Assembly (NCBI GenBank): GCA_023105745.1
Contig: JALGQZ010000015.1
Span: 317,501 to 381,500 of the forward strand
From: Austropuccinia psidii
Lineage: Eukaryota > Basidiomycota > Pucciniomycetes > Pucciniales > Sphaerophragmiaceae
Direction of reading: 5' to 3'
Length of the DNA stretch: 64,000 bases
The notes under the pieces are model-generated. The model did no database searches. It saw only the letters and a program-made list of their open reading frames with translations, and was not told the DNA's origin. Each line of letters opens with the position of its first letter. The stretch's first letter is position 1. The position numbers and the translations under genes are program-made. Positions 58,029 through 64,000 of the stretch are shown here, piece after piece.

Positions 58029-61000
58029 TTACTTTGTAATATTGGTGTTTCTAGTGTGTCTGAATCTCCTCAGGAGTTTGGTGGCTTCTGGTATATCTTT
58101 CTCTTCTAACCATTCATCTTCACAAGTTGGGTCACTGTACCTAACAAGGTATTCCCTTACTTTCTTGGTTCTTAATTTCCTTTCTTTAAGAACTTTGGTT
58201 ATTTTCTTAGTACCAGATGTCTCAATAGGAGGTATAACTTGGGGAATCTTATTCCTCAAGGGAAATTTCTCAGCATCACTAGATTTGTATGGCTTTATCA
58301 AGCTTACTGGAAATGTAGGGTGCTTATTGCTAAGTTCTTCAGATAACTCTACTTCAACAGCATTTTCTCCATGGAGGGCCTTAATCACAAAAGGTCCTGC
58401 AAAGGAGTCTTTTAACTTTTTACATCCTTTGATGTTATTGAAGTTAGTGGTGGATACAAGAACTAGGTCCCCCACTTTGAAATCTGGAGTTGCATGAGAT
58501 TTATCCCATTTGTCTTTAGCATATGCAAAAGAGTCCTCCATGCATCTCACTGCATGCTTTCTAGCTTTGTCTAGCATTCCTTTGAAGCTAGCAGCTGTGG
58601 GATGTATTTCAATTAAGTCTTTCCTCAAGGAATCTTGGGGTAACTTGGGGTTCCATCCTTTTTCTAGAATAGCAGGAGTCTGATTGGCACTGGAATGGAT
58701 TGATGTTTTATATGCTAATTCCAGTGCTGGTAACAGAGTACACCAATCATGGGTAAATCCATCACAATCTTTGAATTCAAGGCCATATGCACAAAATCTT
58801 CTCACCATGTCCTCTAAGGTTTGGATCATTCTTTCAGCCAGACCATCAGTTTGTGGGTGGTAGGCTGTAGAGAAAGACAGTTTCGTGCCAAATAATTGGT
58901 GAAGATTTGTCCATAGAGCTGAAGTGAATTTGGGATCTCTATCACTGATGATATTTGTAAATATCCCAGTCCATGACACTACTCTATTCCATATCAGAAG
59001 AGCTGTATCCATGGCTGTATCATCTTTGTGACATGGTAAAAAGATTGGAGTTTTACTGAATCTGTCCACAATTACTAGGCAAGCATTATAGCTCCTGTCA
59101 CCTCCTGGTGGTAGGCCAGTTACCCAATCCATATGGACAATTTCCCAAGGTCTGTTTGGTTCTTGGATTTTCATCATATTTCCAAGTCTTTTGCCAGTGG
59201 ATTTATTTGCCTTTTGGCATCTGTCACAGGTTTTGCAATATTCTGCAACATCTTTTTGCCACATTGGCCACCATATGCAGGTCTTTACTTTCTCTCTTGT
59301 TCTGTCCTCAGAAAGATGTCCTGAAAAGGGACTATCATGGCATTCTTTCAGTACAAGATTGATTAATGACCTGTCTACAACTGTCATGACACATGTGTGC
59401 TTGGTTCTGTGGTAAATTATACCATCCAGTAGGTGAAATCTCCCTTCATTATAAGATTTTCTCCATACTTCATCCAAGGCATGTATTAGAGAGTTGTCTT
59501 TACAGTCTTTGTTAAGTAATTGGCATAAGATGCTACAATTCTTATCTTGAGTGTAACTATTTCTGACTTCTTCAAAGAAGGTGGTGTTCAAGTCTGTAAC
59601 ACTTATTCCTTCTATTGGAATTTGTGGTGAAGCTTCTTCTGGAACATAAGCAGGATTATCAATGTTATTTGGTAATGGCCATCTGCTTAGTCCATCTGCA
59701 TTCTTATGAATATTGCCATCCTTATGAACAATAGTCATATTGCCTCTGTATTCTTGTATGGCTATTTGCCATCTGAGCATGTGTCTGTTAGGTGTTTTCA
59801 TGTTCAAAAGTGATTTCACAGCTGTACAATCTGTTATTACTTCAAAAACACATCCCTCTAAGAAATAGTTCAATTTCTCTGAGGCCCAGACAAGGCATAG
59901 ACATTCCATTTGACTTGCTCCATATCTGGCTTCAGTTGGTTTGATTTGCCTGGATATGAAACATATTGGTCCTTCTACAGGTTTGTCATTTATGATCTGA
60001 ACTTGGTGAAGTGCAGCACCTAGTCCATCCCCTGATGCATCAATATACAGTTTGAAAGGCAATTTAAAGTCTGGCATCAGTAAGAGTGGAGCAGTGGTCA
60101 ATGCTTCTCTTAGAGACTCAAAAGCTTTGACTCTGTCAACAGTCATCTCAAATACTGTGTCTTTGTCACACAACTTATAAAGTGGTCTTGCTATGGATGC
60201 AAAGTCTTTAATGTGTTGCCTGTAATATCCTGCAAAACCTAAGAATGACTGAATTTCCTTCTTATTCTGAGGCATGGTTTTTAACAATACTGCTGCAACT
60301 TTGTTTTTATCAATTCCAAGGGACAAACCAGATACAACATGTCCTAGTGCCTTAAGTTCTTTAAATCCAAAATGACATTTCTTCAAGGAGATTTTCATGT
60401 TTACTGATTGGATTTTTGTCAAAACTCTTGATAATCTGTACATGTGCTCCTCCCAAGTCTTTGAACAGATAATAATGTCATCAATGTAAATGATTAACCA
60501 TCCCTCTGAGAGTTCTTCAGGGAAGATTTCATTCATCATTCTTTGGAAGTGTGAAGGTGCATTTTTGATACCAAAGGGCATCCTTAAGTATTCATACACT
60601 CCACAATGAACAATAATTCTCAAGTATTTTCTTGCTCTTGGTGTTACTACATTTTGATGGAATCCTTTAAGGGCATCCATGGTGGTTATATACACTGCTT
60701 GAGATATTTGAGTAAGGGCAATTTGGATTTTTGGTATTGGGTATCTGTCTGGAACAGTGTAAGTGTTCAGAGCTCTAAAGTCCCCAACCATTCTGGATTT
60801 TCCATTATGCCACGCCACTATGACTGGTGTAGTTATTTCTACTTCCTCATTGTGGCCTACTTTTCTTATTACACCAAGGTCTAGAAGTTCTTTGATATGA
60901 ATTTCTAGAGCTTCTCTTGATTTTGGACTTGCTGGATAAGCAGGTCTTCTTAAGAGTGGTGGATAAGGTCTCTCAATGTTAAGAATGATGTCAACTTCAT

Positions 61001-61115
61001 GACCAATAATTGCTCCCAGGGGTTCTTTGTCTGTAGCAAATGCTCCTCTGTGGTCATACAAAAGGGAAGAAAGTTCATTTTCTTGCTTATCAGTCAGATG
61101 AAGGCTTATTTCAGC
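58029..61115 (-). CDS. pol: A2 pol: RT, RNase H, integrase, chromodomain
   Basis: Same frame as gag, after a lone TAG (61116-61118), giving about 1028 codons from 61115 (first Met at 61061). Order: RT ([37 protein letters not shown], catalytic YIDD at about 60484-60495), RNase H ([34 protein letters not shown]), integrase zinc-binding domain (KECH...CKTCDRC), catalytic core with [17 protein letters not shown] and TDGLAERM (all three acidic residues present), a GPY/F-like [12 protein letters not shown], and a C-terminal chromodomain ([15 protein letters not shown]). All expected active-site residues seen here are intact. A1 has GAG (Glu) where A2 has TAG, so the stop is more likely a mutation than a regulated readthrough site. 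Confidence 0.93.
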   Translation of the reverse strand, partial: AEISLHLTDKQENELSSLLYDHRGAFATDKEPLGAIIGHEVDIILNIERPYPPLLRRPAYPASPKSREALEIHIKELLDLGVIRKVGHNEEVEITTPVIVAWHNGKSRMVGDFRALNTYTVPDRYPIPKIQIALTQISQAVYITTMDALKGFHQNVVTPRARKYLRIIVHCGVYEYLRMPFGIKNAPSHFQRMMNEIFPEELSEGWLIIYIDDIIICSKTWEEHMYRLSRVLTKIQSVNMKISLKKCHFGFKELKALGHVVSGLSLGIDKNKVAAVLLKTMPQNKKEIQSFLGFAGYYRQHIKDFASIARPLYKLCDKDTVFEMTVDRVKAFESLREALTTAPLLLMPDFKLPFKLYIDASGDGLGAALHQVQIINDKPVEGPICFISRQIKPTEARYGASQMECLCLVWASEKLNYFLEGCVFEVITDCTAVKSLLNMKTPNRHMLRWQIAIQEYRGNMTIVHKDGNIHKNADGLSRWPLPNNIDNPAYVPEEASPQIPIEGISVTDLNTTFFEEVRNSYTQDKNCSILCQLLNKDCKDNSLIHALDEVWRKSYNEGRFHLLDGIIYHRTKHTCVMTVVDRSLINLVLKECHDSPFSGHLSEDRTREKVKTCIWWPMWQKDVAEYCKTCDRCQKANKSTGKRLGNMMKIQEPNRPWEIVHMDWVTGLPPGGDRSYNACLVIVDRFSKTPIFLPCHKDDTAMDTALLIWNRVVSWTGIFTNIISDRDPKFTSALWTNLHQLFGTKLSFSTAYHPQTDGLAERMIQTLEDMVRRFCAYGLEFKDCDGFTHDWCTLLPALELAYKTSIHSSANQTPAILEKGWNPKLPQDSLRKDLIEIHPTAASFKGMLDKARKHAVRCMEDSFAYAKDKWDKSHATPDFKVGDLVLVSTTNFNNIKGCKKLKDSFAGPFVIKALHGENAVEVELSEELSNKHPTFPVSLIKPYKSSDAEKFPLRNKIPQVIPPIETSGTKKITKVLKERKLRTKKVREYLVRYSDPTCEDEWLEEKDIPEATKLLRRFRHTRNTNITK

Positions 61116-63953
61116 CTAATTTAACTGTTCAGACTTGAATTTCTCTAACTCTAAGTTGACTGGTGATACTTTGTTTACTGTAATTTGTTTTTTAAAGGGT
61201 AAAAAGGCAAATTTCTGGCGCTTATTGTCTCCAATTTTAAAGTATCTGTCTTTGTTATTATGTAAATCTATCCCATACATGATTAAATAGTCATTTCCCA
61301 ATATAAAATGGGTACTAGAGCAATTTTCCATAACAACAAATTCAACTGTGATCCTTAAATTCCCATTTATGTGTGGGAATATGACATTGGTCTCAAAGAT
61401 TCCTAATGCTTTCATTGGGTTACTTGCACTGTTGAATTTTATACCATCAATTGGTAACAATTGGTCTTCAAAATTTGGTACACAAGTCTTAAGAAAAGAT
61501 TTTCCAACACAAGAGCAGAAGGCTCCTGGGTCAAGCAAAAGTTTGGTGGGTTTGTTGTCAATCACCACTTCTGTTATACAGGAGTTACCAGCTGTATAAC
61601 CTTTTCCTCTGTTTGGTTTTGTCTTCATAAGTTGTGCATCTTGAACTTTTGATAAATCAACTTGACCATTGCTCAATTGTGGTAAGTGGGAATAAGATTC
61701 CATGATGTCAAAAGTGGCATTGATATTTTCTATATCTTTTGAAGATTCAGAGAATATGGATGACTTATCATCTGAATTGTCTTCAATTATGTCTTCTTTT
61801 TCAACATCTGGTTCTTTTTCAATGTCAATTTCATTGATTTTCCCCCTTTTTGGACATGTATTGGCTAAATGGGTGGTGCTTTGGCAAATATGGCATTTTC
61901 TGACTGTATCTGCAGATTTATATTTAATATTACTAGAATTTTCTTTGGGGTTTTTGTCCACAGAATCTTTCCAAGGTGTATTAAACCTTGTTTTAAGATT
62001 CACCCTACTAGAACCAATTTTGGTTCTGGTGGTTACTTCTTCTAGTATATTGATAATATCCTCTGCTGAAGATTGTTCAGTAGTCCTGCTTTTGACAGCA
62101 TGCTCTAAGTCACCTCCACATTGTCTCAGAATTTTTCTATGGATCATAAATTCTGACATGTCAGGATATAATGCTGTTAATCTGTCCTTTTGTTGGCAAA
62201 ACCATGGTAAAGCTTTGTCTTTATCAGCATTAAATTTGGCAGATTCAAAGGCTGTTTCAACTTTAAACCTCCAAGCATCATTTGCCCATTTGTTGATGAT
62301 TTGGGTTTTCCACCAAGTCCAACTCTGGTGTCCATGTGCTTGTCTTATTTTGATGTACCATCTGTGAGCTGATCTGGTAAACAAGGTGTTAAACCTGGCT
62401 GTTACCAATCTGTCTGGTAATTCAAAATCCTCTTTGATCATGTCAATACCTCTAATGAATTCCATATGGTCATACTCTCCTTCACCACTGAAGTGAGGCC
62501 ATTCTTTAAGTTTTGGAACTTCTTTCAAGAGTGCTTGGCCCATTGATGGTTCCAAGTTATGAAAAGAAGTGGATAATTCATTTTTTAATTGTGAATTATC
62601 AGGATCCAATACTTGTGGATTTGAAATTCTTGTGCCCTCATTTTGATTTAGAGGTGTAGACATTCTTGGTAAGGTGTTCAGTAATTGTTCAATGTCATTC
62701 ATTTTACTGTTGCTACACCTTTGGGAATTTCTGTATTCATGTTGGAAGCTTTGTATTAAATTTATTACTTCAATTTTATACATGTCTTCTTTATGTGTAA
62801 GTTCTTGCCATAACTCTGTCTGTCTTGTATTATCAGCAGTGACTTGATTCAATTTCATTGATAATTTTGATACTTCTTCTTGTGAAGCATCAAAACACTT
62901 TTTCAAGGCAATGGTATATGTCTTTACTTCAGTAAATGAATTTGAAATGTCATCAAGGACTTTCTTGTTATCTGTCTTGATAATATTTATGGCTTGTTTA
63001 ATTCTTGTTTCAATTATGTCATCAATATTGAATTTAGAATATTTATCTGTTAATTCTTTAATAATGGCAGATTGTTCATTTATTTTAATGTTAGAAGAAT
63101 TGTCATTATTAGAATTTTTAATTGTTCTTAAAACTTTTTCAAAACACATAAGTGTTTCATTAATTTGGCACAGACTCAGGTTGTTTGTTTTAATGTTGTT
63201 ACAAATGGTGTCATTTTTATCAGAAAGATGTTTTTTCACGTCATTTATAGCATTATACAACTCTGGGATGGAATCAAATATGTCAGAAATCATTTCTGGA
63301 ACCTTAATCTGGCTTCCTCCTTCTTCTGTAATTCCATCATGGTTCTGGCCATCTGAAATACATTTTCCATGGCATCCTGCTGAATCTTTGGGATTCTGTA
63401 GCCCTGGCTGTAAGGTTTTGGAGCTGGTGCCTTCCCTTTGCCCTTGTTTGGAGGTTGTGGCTGCTTTTTCATGTTGGAATTGCTGCTGCTGGCCACTGGG
63501 GCTGTTTTTGGCACTGGTTTGGGTGGTGGAGGGTTGTTTTTCCTCCATTCTAGTGTCAAAAGCATCATGTTTTTCTTCTCCATCAATGGATGCCATCCAT
63601 TGAGCAATTTGCAAGTGTTGGGATGGCCCAAGAATTTTCTTACTGTCAGGTAAGAATTCATGCAATTCTTCCACAGGTCTGCAAGGATCTGGTACTCCTT
63701 GAATTGGAGTGAATTGTTGTATGCACTGTGGCTGGCTTTGTATATGTCCACAGAGGCTTGTTGTGGCGGTGTCAGCTCTTTTTGAAGGTAAAATGGTATT
63801 ATCAGCTTCAGAATGACCCATTTTAGTTGTTTGGAAGTCATCAACTGACCCTTTTCCTTCTGTACCTGGTTGGCCTCTGCCATAATCACGTCTATTACCT
63901 CTTTGGGAGCTGCTTGAGGGGTTGTAGCTGGCTCCTGACCTGGTTGAAGGCAT
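61116..63953 (-). CDS. gag: A2 gag and protease (945 aa)
   Basis: Starts at ATG 63953 (MPSTRSG). The first ~220 codons are Gln/Ser/Pro-rich and overlap a second open frame. From about residue 225 an Asn/Lys-rich coiled-coil region follows, then the gag core (KEWPHFSGEGEYDHMEFI, about residues 480-500), a CCHC knuckle (CHICQSTTHLANTC, about residue 685), an acidic linker, and a retropepsin-like protease with LDPGAF (about residue 808) and HFILGNDYL. The usual retropepsin motif is D-T/S-G, so Pro here is odd. Ends at TAG 61116-61118 in the same frame as pol. An alternative start for the main region is ATG at about 63292, which overlaps the stop of the second frame. Confidence 0.9.
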   Translation of the reverse strand: MPSTRSGASYNPSSSSQRGNRRDYGRGQPGTEGKGSVDDFQTTKMGHSEADNTILPSKRADTATTSLCGHIQSQPQCIQQFTPIQGVPDPCRPVEELHEFLPDSKKILGPSQHLQIAQWMASIDGEEKHDAFDTRMEEKQPSTTQTSAKNSPSGQQQQFQHEKAATTSKQGQREGTSSKTLQPGLQNPKDSAGCHGKCISDGQNHDGITEEGGSQIKVPEMISDIFDSIPELYNAINDVKKHLSDKNDTICNNIKTNNLSLCQINETLMCFEKVLRTIKNSNNDNSSNIKINEQSAIIKELTDKYSKFNIDDIIETRIKQAINIIKTDNKKVLDDISNSFTEVKTYTIALKKCFDASQEEVSKLSMKLNQVTADNTRQTELWQELTHKEDMYKIEVINLIQSFQHEYRNSQRCSNSKMNDIEQLLNTLPRMSTPLNQNEGTRISNPQVLDPDNSQLKNELSTSFHNLEPSMGQALLKEVPKLKEWPHFSGEGEYDHMEFIRGIDMIKEDFELPDRLVTARFNTLFTRSAHRWYIKIRQAHGHQSWTWWKTQIINKWANDAWRFKVETAFESAKFNADKDKALPWFCQQKDRLTALYPDMSEFMIHRKILRQCGGDLEHAVKSRTTEQSSAEDIINILEEVTTRTKIGSSRVNLKTRFNTPWKDSVDKNPKENSSNIKYKSADTVRKCHICQSTTHLANTCPKRGKINEIDIEKEPDVEKEDIIEDNSDDKSSIFSESSKDIENINATFDIMESYSHLPQLSNGQVDLSKVQDAQLMKTKPNRGKGYTAGNSCITEVVIDNKPTKLLLDPGAFCSCVGKSFLKTCVPNFEDQLLPIDGIKFNSASNPMKALGIFETNVIFPHINGNLRITVEFVVMENCSSTHFILGNDYLIMYGIDLHNNKDRYFKIGDNKRQKFAFLPFKKQITVNKVSPVNLELEKFKSEQLN
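63290..63889 (-). CDS. A2 overlapping second-frame gag ORF (199 aa)
   Basis: Lies entirely inside the 5' part of the 945-aa ORF, one base shifted. It encodes a helix-rich protein with DIYKASHSAYN, CMNSY...RKFL, LNGWHPL, APVASSS, KPYSQGYRIP and DAMENVFQMARTMMEL. Counterparts are seen in A1 (DIYMSQYKQYY, SNGWNPL, APVASTS, KPYSPSYR, DAMDNVFNMARTLMEF) and in B (TKGWNPK). This is more shared sequence than the overlapping 945-aa frame shows here. It ends in AAATGA, where the TGA stop overlaps an ATG in the main gag frame. The frame is also open upstream of 63889, towards a CAG that could be a splice acceptor. It is likely the real N-terminal Gag product. Confidence 0.6.
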   Translation of the reverse strand: MIMAEANQVQKEKGQLMTSKQLKWVILKLIIPFYLQKELTPPQQASVDIYKASHSAYNNSLQFKEYQILADLWKNCMNSYLTVRKFLGHPNTCKLLNGWHPLMEKKNMMLLTLEWRKNNPPPPKPVPKTAPVASSSNSNMKKQPQPPNKGKGKAPAPKPYSQGYRIPKIQQDAMENVFQMARTMMELQKKEEARLRFQK

Positions 63954-64000
63954 AATTATGGTTAAAAAAGGCTTAAAATAGTATTTTTACGTCAAAAACT

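Larger units (their letters stand above)
56171..64000 (-). mobile_element. Ty3/Gypsy retrotransposon A2 (5' LTR outside window)
   Basis: A minus-strand element with its 3' LTR at 56171-58005, a purine tract, pol 58029-61115 and gag 61116-63953. Gag-pol is a single frame with one TAG, making it the best-preserved element here. It is related to A1 throughout pol but clearly diverged, and its LTR belongs to a different family. The window ends just upstream of the gag ATG, so the 5' LTR and target duplication cannot be checked. Confidence 0.9.

Noticed and set aside
60606..63603. Plus-strand ORFs opposite A2 gag-pol, some over 200 aa
   Set aside because: Antisense of Lys/Asn/Glu-rich coding sequence gives hydrophobic open frames; no support as genes.
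1..64000. CRISPR arrays, bacterial operons, riboswitches
   Set aside because: None seen; the sequence is eukaryotic with spliceosomal introns and LTR elements.

Overview
The window reads as nuclear DNA of a rust fungus (Pucciniales, Basidiomycota). It is very AT-rich, packed with Ty3/Gypsy retrotransposons that have unusually long LTRs (about 1.4-2.2 kb), and it holds one intron-dense host gene with 13 introns of 64-127 bp. The Gypsy proteins look like those I associate with the myrtle rust Austropuccinia psidii. That species guess rests on recollection, not on a search.

Layout. (1) 1-864 and 11512-11640 are two halves of an old chromodomain Gypsy (E), split by a nearly complete Gypsy element A1 (865-11506, TSD TTTAT). 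A1 has a full gag-pol broken by a small deletion, an in-frame TAG and a 1-nt frameshift. (2) 11641-12943 is decayed sequence. (3) 12944-30418 is an old Gypsy element B. Its reverse transcriptase gene is split by a 6.2-kb terminal-inverted-repeat element (about 18340-24556), which itself carries a 465-bp TRIM (20540-21004, TSD TTATG). Its 3' LTR is split by a solo LTR of family C (27466-29052, TSD AATCC). (4) 30419-34619 is the eroded gag-pol of Gypsy D. Its 3' LTR (34620-34749 plus 39077-41132) is split by a Mutator-like (MULE) DNA transposon (34750-39076, TSD TAATTTTA). The MULE has a FAR1-type domain, a MULE transposase, a SWIM-like end, AT-hook-like motifs, a CCHC knuckle and an OTU cysteine-protease domain. 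(5) 42616-46695 is the only convincing host gene: a 14-exon SulP/SLC26-type transporter with STAS and cyclic-nucleotide-binding-like domains, related to yeast Vsb1 (YGR125W). (6) 47681-57640 is a patchwork of LTR relics in both orientations: family C, A1-type, an end of the TIR element, and an A2-type LTR split by a solo A1-type LTR (TSD GGGAG). They surround a decayed ankyrin-repeat-like gene and a tRNA-like (possible SINE) sequence. (7) 56171-64000, minus strand, is Gypsy A2. Its gag-pol is one reading frame interrupted by a single TAG, so it is the best-preserved element; its 5' LTR lies beyond the window.

Most interesting points. The 5' part of gag is open in two overlapping frames in A1 and A2. 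The second frame, and not the one giving the long ORF, carries the sequence shared by A1, A2 and the more distant B. In A1 a well-formed 86-bp intron would remove the ATG of the long frame and join an upstream exon to the second frame. A TTTCCCA slippery heptamer sits just before the ORF1 stop in the register needed for a -1 shift into the main gag frame. In A2 the matching junction is an overlapping stop/start (ATGA). The MULE-OTU gene, the TRIM and the split-RT TIR element are the other objects worth following up.

Limits: everything was read by eye. Family assignments rest on motifs, and no alignment, folding or database search was run.
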